NCBI GenBank assembly: GCA_900316745.1
Contig: ONEB01000001.1
Span: forward strand, 62,001 to 126,000
Reading direction: 5' to 3'
Origin: an uncultured Eubacteriales bacterium
Lineage (GTDB): Bacteria > Bacillota > Clostridia > Oscillospirales > Oscillospiraceae
Length of the DNA: 64,000 nucleotides
Position 1 is the first letter of the stretch. Every line of letters begins with the position of its first letter. Positions 25,944 through 34,733 of this stretch are shown piece by piece. The translations under genes were made by a program, and so were the position numbers. The notes beneath the pieces are model-generated. The model saw only the letters and a list, made by a program, of their open reading frames with translations, did no database searches and was not told where the DNA came from.

Positions 25944-27156
25944 CCGCATTTCAGACTTCCCCATCCTCGCCCCGGGTGCAGACGGGAAACGTCTGGTTTA
26001 TCTGGACAACGGCGCAACCACGCAAAAGCCCCGTCAGGTGCTCAACGCCGTCCTGCGCTACTACGAGACGGAAAACGCCAACCCGCATCGCGGGGTCTAT
26101 GATCTCGCCATGCGCGCAACCGACGCACACGAGAACGCCCGCGCTGCCGTTGCAAGGTTCCTGCACGCGGAGGACGACGAAATCATCTTCACGCAGAACG
26201 CCTCCGAGGCGCTCAATCTCGTGGCGCAGAGCTGGGGCCGCGCCTTTGTGGGCGAGGGTGACGAGATTCTCATCTACGTCGCCGAGCACCACTCCAACCT
26301 CGTGCCGTGGCAGCGTATCGCCGCGGAAAGGGGCGCGGTGCTGCGCTACATGTATCCGAACACGGAAGGCCGCCTGACAGAGGCGGAGATCGCCGAAAAA
26401 ATCACGCCGCGCACGAAAGTCGTCTGCGCAGCACAGGTATCGAACGTGCTGGGTCTGGAGATCCCGGTGAAGGCACTCACGGAGCAGGCGCACGCCGTGG
26501 GCGCGGTGGTCGTGCTCGACATCGCGCAGAGCGTGGCGCATCTGCCGATCGATCTCAAGGCGCTGGACGTGGACTTTGCCGCCCTGTCGGGACACAAGAT
26601 CTACGCACCCATGGGCGTCGGCGCGCTCTATGGCAAGCACGAGCTGCTGGAAAAAATGCCGCCCTTCCTCTCCGGCGGCGACATGATCAATCAGGTGCAC
26701 GAGCAGCGCACGACCTACGCCGAGGCGCCGCGCAAATTCGAAGCCGGCACCCGCAACGTCGGCGGAGAGGTCGGTCTTGCGGCGGCTATCGATTATGTAA
26801 ACCAAATCGGATGGGACGCGATCATGGCGCACGAAAGCGCTCTCATCGAGCGGGCTGTGGCAGGCATGGCGGCGCTCCCCTATGTGACCGTGTATGGCGC
26901 GGCGAGCGCCGCTGGACGGCACGGGGTATTGAGCTTCAACATCGAGGACGTACACCCGCACGACGTCGCCACGATCCTCGACAGCGCGGGCGTATGCATC
27001 CGCGCGGGACACCACTGCGCGCAGCCGCTGATGGAGCATCTCGGCATCGGCTCCTGCTGCCGGGCGAGCTTTGCGCTCTACAACACCGCCGGGGACGTGG
27101 ACGCGCTCCTCGACGGACTCAAACAGGTCAGAGAGGTGATGGGTCTTGGATCTTAA
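25933..27156 (+). CDS. sufS: SufS, group II cysteine desulfurase
   Basis: 407-residue PLP enzyme that removes sulfur from L-cysteine for Fe-S assembly. The PLP Lys is in LSGHKIYAPMG (about residue 222), the persulfide Cys in RAGHHCAQPLMEH near residue 360. N-terminal YLDNGATTQKP is also diagnostic. The start at 25933 follows GGAAGGAGACTTGACC. Partner SufU follows with an 11-base overlap. The segment IDYVNQIG contains a TTATGTAAAC motif (26793-26802). Confidence 0.97.
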   Translation: MTLDRISDFPILAPGADGKRLVYLDNGATTQKPRQVLNAVLRYYETENANPHRGVYDLAMRATDAHENARAAVARFLHAEDDEIIFTQNASEALNLVAQSWGRAFVGEGDEILIYVAEHHSNLVPWQRIAAERGAVLRYMYPNTEGRLTEAEIAEKITPRTKVVCAAQVSNVLGLEIPVKALTEQAHAVGAVVVLDIAQSVAHLPIDLKALDVDFAALSGHKIYAPMGVGALYGKHELLEKMPPFLSGGDMINQVHEQRTTYAEAPRKFEAGTRNVGGEVGLAAAIDYVNQIGWDAIMAHESALIERAVAGMAALPYVTVYGAASAAGRHGVLSFNIEDVHPHDVATILDSAGVCIRAGHHCAQPLMEHLGIGSCCRASFALYNTAGDVDALLDGLKQVREVMGLGS

Positions 27157-27580
27157 AACGCTGTACAATCAGATCATCACGGAAAACAGCCGCTCGCGGC
27201 GCAACCGCCATCCGGTGGAGGGCGCGACGCACACACTTGAGGGCGTGAACCCCTCCTGCGGCGACGACATCACGCTCCAGCTGCGCGTGGTGGACGGCGT
27301 CGTGGAGGACGCGGGCTTCACGGGAAACGGCTGCGCGATCTCGCAGGCCTCTGCATCCCTGATGATCGACGACATCTTAGGCAAGCCCATTGAGGAAGCC
27401 CGGCGGCTGATCGGTCTGTTTCTCGGCATGGTCAAGGGCACGGTCAGGCCGGACGAGATCGACGATCTTGAGGATGCCGCCGCCCTGCAGGGCATCGCCC
27501 ACACGCCCGCGCGAACGAAATGCGCGGTGCTTGCCTGGCACACGCTGGAGGAAGCGCTAAGCGGAAAAACGGAATCCTGA
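27146..27580 (+). CDS. sufU: SufU-type sulfur-transfer protein
   Basis: 144-residue zinc protein that takes sulfur from SufS, typical for Gram-positive suf operons. Conserved Cys occur in NPSCGDDI, GNGCAISQASASL and ARTKCAVLAWHTL, matching the zinc/sulfur-acceptor Cys pattern of SufU rather than IscU. The start is TTG at 27146, inside sufS, with GAGGTGAT before it. Last gene of the operon; a terminator follows. Confidence 0.95.
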   Translation: MDLKTLYNQIITENSRSRRNRHPVEGATHTLEGVNPSCGDDITLQLRVVDGVVEDAGFTGNGCAISQASASLMIDDILGKPIEEARRLIGLFLGMVKGTVRPDEIDDLEDAAALQGIAHTPARTKCAVLAWHTLEEALSGKTES

Positions 27581-27584
27581 CGAA

Positions 27585-27615
27585 AAACCCTCTGCCGTTT
27601 CATGGCAGAGGGTTT
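27585..27615. terminator. Bidirectional terminator after suf
   Basis: AAACCCTCTGCC pairs with GGCAGAGGGTTT, loop GTTTCAT. It serves suf and the convergent GtrA-like gene. Confidence 0.8.
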
Positions 27616-27620
27616 GCTGT

Positions 27621-28037
27621 TTATTTCTGCTCCCTGAATGCGAACAGCCGCTGCCCGAGGTAGTTCAGCCCCGTGAAGAGCACCATACCGACGAAGAGCG
27701 CCACATTGTCGCGCACGCTGATTGACGCATTGTTCAAAAGGCGGAGACACAGGGGCTTTGCAATGCCGTAGGCGAGCAGATAGCACACGGCGATGTTCAC
27801 GACGAAGCGAAACACCTGTCCCCAGCTCTGCTCATGGTTGCGGAACGTGAAGTACTTGTTGAGGAAAAAGCTCAGGATGCTCGTGAGCACATAGTTCGCA
27901 GCCGACGACACCCAGTAGCTCGCGCCCGCCAGATTATACAGCCCGAACATGATCGCCATGCCTACGAGCGTATTGATCACGCCCACGATCAGAAAGCGCA
28001 GAAGCTTTCCGTCGACGAGCGACAGGAGCTTTTTCAT
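27621..28037 (-). CDS. GtrA family membrane protein
   Basis: 138-residue protein with four membrane helices of the GtrA/DPMS family, thought to flip or present lipid-linked sugars. Typical opening LLRFLIVGVINTLVGMAIMF and mid segment LSFFLNKYFTFRN. The start overlaps the preceding glycosyltransferase stop by 4 bases (ATGA), a classic GtrB-GtrA pair. Likely works in modification of a cell-surface polymer. Confidence 0.92.
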   Translation of the reverse strand: MKKLLSLVDGKLLRFLIVGVINTLVGMAIMFGLYNLAGASYWVSSAANYVLTSILSFFLNKYFTFRNHEQSWGQVFRFVVNIAVCYLLAYGIAKPLCLRLLNNASISVRDNVALFVGMVLFTGLNYLGQRLFAFREQK

Positions 28038-28999
28038 TCCGTCTCTCCCCTGTCGTCGAGCAGCGTTTCCACGCGCCAGCGCGGGCGGCGCTTGGTCTCC
28101 AGATAGATCTTGCCGACGTACTCGCCCACGATGCCGATGGCCAGCATCTGCAGGCCGCCGAGCGCCCAGATGGACACGGCAAGGCTCGACCAGCCGGTGA
28201 CGGTGTGTCCCGTCCAGTGACGGATCAAGAACCAGATCAGCATGAGAATGCTGAAGCAGAAGATGAGCATACCCAGACGCGTGATGAACCTGATCGGCTG
28301 CACGGAAAGGCTCGTGATGCCCTCCCACGCAAACGACAGCATTTTTTTCAGCGGATACTTGCTCTCGCCAGCGAAGCGCTCTCCGCGCTCATAGTACACG
28401 ACGTCGCTTTTGTACCCCACAAGCGGCACCAGCCCGCGCAGGAAGAGATTGACCTCCTCATACTCGGCAAGAGCGTCCAGCGCGCGGCGGCTCATGAGCC
28501 GGTAGTCCGCGTGGTTGTAGACCGTCTCCGCCCCGAGAAAGCGCATGACCTTATAAAACGCCTGCGCCGTGCCGCGCTTGAACGCCGTGTCCTTTTTGCG
28601 GTCAGACCGCACGCCGTAAACCACGTCGCAGCCGGAGGTAAACTTCTCGAGCATCGCGTCGATGGCGTCAATATCGTCCTGCAGGTCGGCGTCCATGGAG
28701 ATCACGCAGTCGGCGCGGTCTCGAAGCGTCATCAGAGCGCACAAAAGCGCGTTCTGGTGCCCGCGGTTGCGCGAAAGCCGGATGCCGGAGAACGTCTCGG
28801 GCTCCGCGTCGTGCAGGCGCTCGATGATCGTCCAGGTCGCGTCCTTTGAGCCGTCGTCGGCAAAGCAGATGCGGCTTCCCGGCGTGATCACGCCGGCGGC
28901 GCGCAGCGCGCGGAACTTCTCGCGCAGGCGCTTTGCCGTCTCGGGCAGAACAGCTTCTTCGTTGTAGCACGGGATCGCCAGATATACGGTCACAGCCAT
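28034..28999 (-). CDS. Family 2 glycosyltransferase (GtrB/dolichol-P-mannose-synthase like)
   Basis: 321-residue enzyme that charges a polyprenyl phosphate with a sugar. The GT2 domain opens VYLAIPCYNEEAVLPET, has FADDGSKDAT, the metal-binding DADLQDD, and NHADYRLMSRRALDAL. Two C-terminal membrane helices (about 230-290) follow, as in GtrB/YfdH proteins. The start at 28999 follows GGGAGGCATCTGCC. Operonic with the GtrA-like protein. Confidence 0.92.
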   Translation of the reverse strand: MAVTVYLAIPCYNEEAVLPETAKRLREKFRALRAAGVITPGSRICFADDGSKDATWTIIERLHDAEPETFSGIRLSRNRGHQNALLCALMTLRDRADCVISMDADLQDDIDAIDAMLEKFTSGCDVVYGVRSDRKKDTAFKRGTAQAFYKVMRFLGAETVYNHADYRLMSRRALDALAEYEEVNLFLRGLVPLVGYKSDVVYYERGERFAGESKYPLKKMLSFAWEGITSLSVQPIRFITRLGMLIFCFSILMLIWFLIRHWTGHTVTGWSSLAVSIWALGGLQMLAIGIVGEYVGKIYLETKRRPRWRVETLLDDRGETE

Positions 29000-29102
29000 G
29001 GCAGATGCCTCCCTCTCGCCGCATCGGCGCGGCACTTTCACTTTACCACATACCGGGAGAAAAGGCAACCGGAATGTGTTATGTAAACTTCATGTGCAAA
29101 AC

Positions 29103-29126
29103 GATACCCGCCCGAAGGCGGGTATC
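29103..29126 (-). terminator. Terminator of the symporter gene
   Basis: GATACCCGCC pairs with GGCGGGTATC around a 4-base loop; on the minus strand GTTTTGC follows. Just beyond it is a TTATGTAAAC motif at 29079-29088. Confidence 0.8.
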
Positions 29127-29135
29127 TGTCATGGT

Positions 29136-30659
29136 TCAAACGCTCTCGTACTCTTCGACGATCTCCGCTTCGGGAGCACGGGTCAGCAGGCTCACGACCA
29201 CAATGGCGATGCAGCCGACCACGAAGGCGGGCAGCAGCTCATAGATGTCCCACGCGCCGCCGAGCGGACGTACCGCAAACTTCCAGACGAAGATCATGAC
29301 CGCGCCGGAGAACATCCCGGCAATGGCACCCTGCTTGTTGCAGCGCTTCCAGAAGAGGGCGAACAGCATCACGGGTCCGAATGTGGCGCCGAAGCCTGCC
29401 CAGGCAAAGGAGACCACACGGAAAATGGAGCTGTTGGGATCCATGGCGAAGAACACGGCAATCACAGCCACGCCGATGACGCCGAGGCGGGCGATGAGAA
29501 GGTTCGTTTTTTCACTGAGCTTCAGGCCGAAGACGTCATGCAGCAGATTCTGCGTGATGCCGGAGGCCGCTGCCAGAAGCTGCACATCGGCGGTAGACAT
29601 TGTGGCTGAGAGGATGCCCGCCAGAATGACGCCGGCGATGACGGCGAAGAAAATGTTCTTCTGGCTCATGAGGGCGGAAGCTCGAATGAGGATGGATTCG
29701 GCCTCAGAGCTGCTGCTGAAGCCCTGGATCGCGCCGGCATTCACCATGCCGTAGCCCACGATGCCGATGACGACGGCAACGCCCAGCGAGAGGATGACCC
29801 AGGTGCTGGCGATGCGGCGGGAGACTTTGATGTTGCTCTCGTCCTTGGCCGCCATAAAGTGGATGAGAACGTGCGGCATACCGAAGTAGCCGAGGCCCCA
29901 GGCCAGCGTGGACAGGATGGTGATCCCGCCATAGCGGCCTGCTTCCGTCGCCGCAATGTTGGTGCTGGAAAAGAAGTCCAGATAACCGGGGACCGCTTTG
30001 GCATTGGCAACGACAGCGTCCCAGCCTCCGGCTGCATGGATGCCGAAAATAAATACAACAATCAGCGCAAAGGTCATGACCATGCTCTGAATGAGACTGG
30101 TGATGGAAGCCGCCATGAAGCCGCCCATCGTGCAGTAAGCAACGATCACAATGGCAGAGACGATCATGGTAACGGTGTAGTCCCAGCCGAACATGCTGTT
30201 GAACAGCTTGCCGCAGGCGACAAAGCCGGAAGCGGTATAGGGAACAAAGAAGATGATAATGACCAGCGCGCCGATGGTCTCGATCAATTTGGTGTTATCC
30301 CGGAAGCGCTTTGCCAGAAAATCCGGAACCGTGATCGCATCCAGCTTTGCGGAATAAACGCGAAGTCTGCGGGCGACAATCAACCAGTTGAGATAGGTGC
30401 CCGCGGCAAGACCGATGGCTGTCCAGCCGGCTTCCGCGACACCGCAGAACAGCGCCAGTCCCGGGACGCCCATCAGCAGATAAGCACTCATGTCTGAGGC
30501 TTCCGTACTCATGGCGGCAGCAACAGGGCCGAGCTTCCGACCTCCGAGGTAGAAGTCTGAGCTGGTGTTGGTGCCCTTGGAATGGCGGTAACCGATGAGC
30601 AGCATACCGACCAGGTAGGCAATGATGGCAATGATGATGAAGACGGATGATGTGGACAT
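29136..30659 (-). CDS. putP: Sodium/solute symporter, PutP (proline) type
   Basis: About 507-residue SSS-family transporter with 13 helices. Signatures: SDFYLGGRKLGPVAAAMSTE, AWGLGYFGMPHVLIHFMA and ILSATMSTADVQLLAAASGI. These are characteristic of Na+/proline symporters, though panthothenate-like relatives are possible. ATG 30674 is also in frame; AGGGAAGAG upstream supports 30659. It is divergent from a LysR regulator with a dyad between them, suggesting control by that regulator. Confidence 0.9.
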   Translation of the reverse strand: MSTSSVFIIIAIIAYLVGMLLIGYRHSKGTNTSSDFYLGGRKLGPVAAAMSTEASDMSAYLLMGVPGLALFCGVAEAGWTAIGLAAGTYLNWLIVARRLRVYSAKLDAITVPDFLAKRFRDNTKLIETIGALVIIIFFVPYTASGFVACGKLFNSMFGWDYTVTMIVSAIVIVAYCTMGGFMAASITSLIQSMVMTFALIVVFIFGIHAAGGWDAVVANAKAVPGYLDFFSSTNIAATEAGRYGGITILSTLAWGLGYFGMPHVLIHFMAAKDESNIKVSRRIASTWVILSLGVAVVIGIVGYGMVNAGAIQGFSSSSEAESILIRASALMSQKNIFFAVIAGVILAGILSATMSTADVQLLAAASGITQNLLHDVFGLKLSEKTNLLIARLGVIGVAVIAVFFAMDPNSSIFRVVSFAWAGFGATFGPVMLFALFWKRCNKQGAIAGMFSGAVMIFVWKFAVRPLGGAWDIYELLPAFVVGCIAIVVVSLLTRAPEAEIVEEYESV

Positions 30660-30727
30660 ATTCTCTTCCCTCATTTCTAAAATGGACGAGCCTGCGCCGC
30701 AGCGGCAGTCCGTCAGGTCTCGCTTAA

Positions 30728-30743
30728 ATTAGTAAATACTAAT
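30728..30743. promoter_or_regulatory. 16-bp dyad, candidate LysR operator
   Basis: ATTAGTA-AA-TACTAAT is a perfect inverted repeat in the putP-lysR intergenic region, of the size and A/T character of LysR-family boxes. A weak minus-strand promoter (TTGCAA with TTTAAG, 17 apart) overlaps it. Inference from position and symmetry. Confidence 0.45.
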
Positions 30744-30843
30744 GTTTGCAAGAGTTTCAGAAAACATGTGTAGTTTACTTTAATTCGGCGAAGATGTCAA
30801 GCGCTATCTTCTATTTTTGGCGATTATTTACGAGAATTGCAGC

Positions 30844-30872
30844 TTGACACCGGGCATTTTATGGATTATAAT
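30844..30872 (+). promoter_or_regulatory. Consensus promoter of lysR-type gene
   Basis: TTGACA (30844-30849), 17-base spacer, TATAAT (30867-30872): a perfect sigma-A consensus. Confidence 0.8.
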
Positions 30873-30915
30873 CACATTTGTACATAAGGTTTTACTTATT
30901 TGCGGAGGGATTCCG

Positions 30916-31797
30916 ATGAGTCTCAAGCAGTATCAGGCGTTTTTGAAGGCAGCCGAGCTGCACTCGGTCTCGGCCGCGGCGGAGGCGCTGGGCATTTCCC
31001 AGAGCGCGCTGACGCAGGCGATCGCGGCGCTGGAAAAGCAGTTCGGCTTTGCCGTTCTCTCCCGCTCGCGTTCGGGCACGCAGCTCACGCAGGAGGGACG
31101 GCGCGTGTATGAGGCGGTGCGGCAGGTCGTGCACGCCGAGGCGGCGCTCTCCACCGCCGTGCGCGAGGTGCGCGAGACGGGAAGCAGCGTCATTCGCATC
31201 GCGACGTTCAAGAGCGTGGCGGTGAGCTGGCTGCCGGCAATGATGAAGGCCTTTCAGGCCGAGCACCCGGAGGCGCGCTTTCGTCTTTTTGACGGCGCGT
31301 ATGCCGAGGTGGACGCGTATGTGCGCTCCGGCGCAGTGGACTTCGGCTTCGTCTCCCTGCCCGACACGCTGGATTGCGACCACATCCCCGTGCGCGAGGA
31401 TCGCCTGCTCGCCGTGCTGCCGCAGGGCCATCCCCTCGCAAGTGCGGAGCGGGTGCCGGTCGAGCAGTTCGGGCGCGAGCCGGTTGTGAGTCTCATCGAC
31501 AGCACGAACCAGGACGCGCTGCGCGTTCTGAACGCCGCCGGCGTCACGCCGGACGTGCGCTTCAAGACCGCGGACGACTATGCGCTCATCTCCATGGCAG
31601 AGAGCGGACTCGGCATCTGCATCACGCACGAGCTCGTCTTAAAGAGCGACAATCACAACGTCGTCGTGCGCGAGCTCGACCCACCCGCCCACCGGACGAT
31701 CGCCATCGCCCTGCCGGGCTTCAAGAGTGCAAAGCCCCTCGTGCAGGACTTCATCCGCTTCGTTCAGCGCTGGACAAAAGCCCACCCGGAGATGTAA
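30916..31797 (+). CDS. LysR family transcriptional regulator
   Basis: 293-residue LysR protein. The N-terminal winged helix (1-60) reads LKQYQAFLKAAELHSVSAAA, EALGISQSALTQAIAALEKQ; the effector-binding domain starts near residue 90 (VIRIATFKSVAVSWLPAMMK). The start at 30916 is fixed by GGAGGG 5-10 bases upstream and by family length. Divergent from the symporter gene, which it probably regulates; the ligand is unknown. Confidence 0.93.
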   Translation: MSLKQYQAFLKAAELHSVSAAAEALGISQSALTQAIAALEKQFGFAVLSRSRSGTQLTQEGRRVYEAVRQVVHAEAALSTAVREVRETGSSVIRIATFKSVAVSWLPAMMKAFQAEHPEARFRLFDGAYAEVDAYVRSGAVDFGFVSLPDTLDCDHIPVREDRLLAVLPQGHPLASAERVPVEQFGREPVVSLIDSTNQDALRVLNAAGVTPDVRFKTADDYALISMAESGLGICITHELVLKSDNHNVVVRELDPPAHRTIAIALPGFKSAKPLVQDFIRFVQRWTKAHPEM

Positions 31798-31807
31798 GGA
31801 AAAAACA

Positions 31808-31846
31808 AAACAGCCCTCTGTTCCGTTTGAGAACAGAGGGCTGTTT
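31808..31846. terminator. Bidirectional terminator
   Basis: AAACAGCCCTCTGTTC pairs with GAACAGAGGGCTGTTT, loop CGTTTGA, between convergent genes. Confidence 0.85.
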
Positions 31847-31859
31847 GTGTTGAATCGTA

Positions 31860-34733
31860 TTATGCCATCTGCAGCGGCTGCACCTCGTCAAGGTCGCAGG
31901 CGTCGAGGACGTTCTGTCCGCCGATGACGCAGACGGCGGCATTCTCATTCGCCGCGTCGATCGCGTCCGCAAGGGCGGCGAGCGTCTCGGGCGTCGTGGC
32001 GAGAAGCTCCGCTCTCTGCTGCTGGAGATCGTCGTTCGTCACGCCGGAGAGCGTGCGGGCGGCTGCCGCGACGCCTGCGGCACGCACGGTCTCGACAGGC
32101 TCCAGGTTGCCGACGGCGCTGATGATATATTTCTCGGTCTCGGCAGCGTCGCGGCTCATCGCGCGCAGCGCGTCGCCGCAGCCGGAGAAGGCGTTTAGGC
32201 TGCCCGCGACGTTCGGATCGCGGTAGCTCGTGGCGACCATATCGCCGAGTCTGCCGACGCGCCAGCCGGTGCCGTAGGCGCCGCCCTGCACGCGCACGGC
32301 GTTCCAGAGATAGTCGTAGGTGAGCATCTGGCCCGCGCACTCCGCCGCGCCGTTGTAGGGCGCAGCGAGCACAGCGCACTTCGCGCCGTAGCCGATCTCG
32401 GCGGGGATCACAAAGCCCTCGCGCGCACACTTCAGCGGCGCATACGTCTCCGGCCTGCCCGCGGGCTGATCGGAGAGGACGGCGAGCATGCCGCGCAGGA
32501 AGCTTTCATCATACGCGCCCGTGAGGCTTACGGTCACACGCGCGCGGGAGAAGATCGTCTTCGCCAGATCCCTCAGCTGCGCGCCGAGGGCGGCGGGATC
32601 ACTTTCATACGCGCGCTCGGCTGCCTGCATCGCGCGCAGGAGCGTCACGCCGTCAAAGGCCTCGCGCACCGCGCCGCGCGCCGTGAGCATGGCGAGGGCG
32701 CGCATGGCGGCGAAGCGGTTGCCGCCGGCGGAGATGTCCTGCTCGAGCATGATGCGGCTCTGGCGCAGAAGCTGGAAGATGGCATCCGGATCATCAAAGC
32801 GGGTGCGGTTCAAAATCTCATCCGTGAGACGCGCGGCGTCCGCCTTGCCCTCCTCCAGCAGCGCAAGCTGCACGGTGAAGTACGGCGTCACCGTGCCGCC
32901 GCGCTCGGCGACGGTCGTGCCGGTGACAAAGCGCCCCAGCGCCCCCTCCAGAGCATCGGCCAGCGCCATGGGCGTGTAGTGCTCGGTGGCAAGGTCGCTG
33001 AAGAGCATGGCGAGCATGCTGAGCTTCGGCAAAGTCTCGGCTTTCTGATCCGAGAGATCGAAGAACAGATCGAGATAGGTGATGCCGTCCGTTTTGAGAT
33101 CATGGTGCAGCACCCTCGTGCCGTCGAGCTCTCGCATAGTCTCGGCAGTATAGACGCCCTTCTCCGGGATGTCTTTCAGGTGCAGGCGCGGGAGCGTCGC
33201 GAGCTCCTCGGGCGTATCGGACGCCTGCTGGCGCTCGCGGAGCTTTTCAAAGCGCGCCGTGACAGCCGCGTTCTGCTCCTCCGTCCAGCCCGCCCTGACG
33301 GCGGCAAGGCGTTTTCTCTCCGCCTCGGCAGTCTCCGCGCCCAGCGTCTTCGAGGGCAGGAGCGCAACCGTGGCGGTATGGGGATTGTCCAGAAAGGCCG
33401 CGCGCAGGAAGTCTTCAAACCAGCCCGCGTCGAGCTTCTCCCGCAGCGCATCGAACACCGCGTCATAGCGCAGCCCCTGCGCTGGGTCGCCGCCGTAGAG
33501 CCAGGCGTCCATGCTCTGGATGGCATAGACCACGCCGCGCGGCATGCGCCCGAAGTCCTTTTCGCGCGTGGAGAATTCGATCCGGCGCAGCACATTGCGC
33601 AGCCGCTCACGGTCGAGCGCGCCGTCAGCGAGAGTCCGGAGCGTATCCTCGACAATGCGCCACGCCTCATCCGCGCGCTTTTCGTCGGCGTTGTACAGCA
33701 GCAGATACGCATAGTTCTGCTGCATGCCGTCGTCCGTGCCGAACGAGAGATCCTCGCAGAGCCCGGCATCGAGCAGGGCTTTTTTCAGCGGGGCGTCGTT
33801 CGTGCCCGTGAGCGCGGCGGCAAGCGCGCTCAGAGCGATGGTCTTTTCCGGCTCTTCAAACGTGCCGTAGACCCAGCCGCGCGACAGGAGCGCCTTGTTT
33901 TCCGTGCGCTCCTCCGCGCCGATCTCGTAATATGCCGTCGCCTCGCTTTTGACAGGCTCCTGCATCGGGATATCCGCGTCGGGGTCGATGCGGTCAAAGT
34001 CGCGCAGGAAGCTGTCGAGCTTTTCGAGCACGGCGTCGAGATCCATGTCGCCGTCGAGCAGGATGCGGCTGTTGGAGGGATGGTAAAACCGCGCATGGCT
34101 CGCGCAGTAGTCTTCATACGTCAGCTCCGGGATGTGCGCCGGGTCGCCGCCGGAGCTGCATCCGTAGGTCACATCCGGGAAGAGCGCGCGCAGCAGCGTC
34201 TGGCGCAGGCGGCTTTCGGGGTTGGAGTAGTCGCCCTTCATCTCGTTGAACACAACGCCGTTGACGATGATCGCGCCGTCCTCGGTCGGCTCATAATGCC
34301 AGCCCTCCTGCAAAAACGCGTGGTCATCATGGATGCACAGCGGGTGGAGCACCGCGTCGAGGTATACGTCCATCAGGTTCAGGAAATCAGCGCCGTTGCG
34401 GCTCGAGACCGGGTACATCGTCTTGTCCGGAAACGTGAACGCATTCAGGAACGTGGAGAGCGAGCCCTTCAGCAGCTCCACGAACGGCTCGCGCACGGGA
34501 TACTTCTCGCTGCCGTTGAGCACCGAGTGCTCCAGAATGTGAAACACGCCCGTGTCATCGTGCGGGATGGTCTTGAACGCAATGGCAAACGTCTTGTTGT
34601 CGTCCGGGCGCTGCAGCCAGACGAGGTCTGCGCCGTTTTTCTCATATTCCATGCGCCAAAGCGTCGCGCCGATCTCGGAAAGCTGCTCGCTCCCGTGCAC
34701 GCGGAAGCCATGGATCAGGTCGTTTACTTGCAT
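31860..34733 (-). CDS. M16C-family zinc metallopeptidase (presequence-protease-like)
   Basis: 957-residue insulinase-family peptidase, the single-chain clamshell type that degrades short peptides. Inverted zinc motif HILEH at residues 65-69 and distal Glu164 in FNEMKGDYS. The C-terminal half has QGGAYGTGWRV, a substrate-binding signature of this clan. No signal peptide, so cytoplasmic. The start directly follows the larE stop, with AAAGGAGAA upstream, so it is part of the lar operon; a functional link to nickel-pincer cofactor synthesis is not obvious. Confidence 0.93.
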   Translation of the reverse strand: MQVNDLIHGFRVHGSEQLSEIGATLWRMEYEKNGADLVWLQRPDDNKTFAIAFKTIPHDDTGVFHILEHSVLNGSEKYPVREPFVELLKGSLSTFLNAFTFPDKTMYPVSSRNGADFLNLMDVYLDAVLHPLCIHDDHAFLQEGWHYEPTEDGAIIVNGVVFNEMKGDYSNPESRLRQTLLRALFPDVTYGCSSGGDPAHIPELTYEDYCASHARFYHPSNSRILLDGDMDLDAVLEKLDSFLRDFDRIDPDADIPMQEPVKSEATAYYEIGAEERTENKALLSRGWVYGTFEEPEKTIALSALAAALTGTNDAPLKKALLDAGLCEDLSFGTDDGMQQNYAYLLLYNADEKRADEAWRIVEDTLRTLADGALDRERLRNVLRRIEFSTREKDFGRMPRGVVYAIQSMDAWLYGGDPAQGLRYDAVFDALREKLDAGWFEDFLRAAFLDNPHTATVALLPSKTLGAETAEAERKRLAAVRAGWTEEQNAAVTARFEKLRERQQASDTPEELATLPRLHLKDIPEKGVYTAETMRELDGTRVLHHDLKTDGITYLDLFFDLSDQKAETLPKLSMLAMLFSDLATEHYTPMALADALEGALGRFVTGTTVAERGGTVTPYFTVQLALLEEGKADAARLTDEILNRTRFDDPDAIFQLLRQSRIMLEQDISAGGNRFAAMRALAMLTARGAVREAFDGVTLLRAMQAAERAYESDPAALGAQLRDLAKTIFSRARVTVSLTGAYDESFLRGMLAVLSDQPAGRPETYAPLKCAREGFVIPAEIGYGAKCAVLAAPYNGAAECAGQMLTYDYLWNAVRVQGGAYGTGWRVGRLGDMVATSYRDPNVAGSLNAFSGCGDALRAMSRDAAETEKYIISAVGNLEPVETVRAAGVAAAARTLSGVTNDDLQQQRAELLATTPETLAALADAIDAANENAAVCVIGGQNVLDACDLDEVQPLQMA

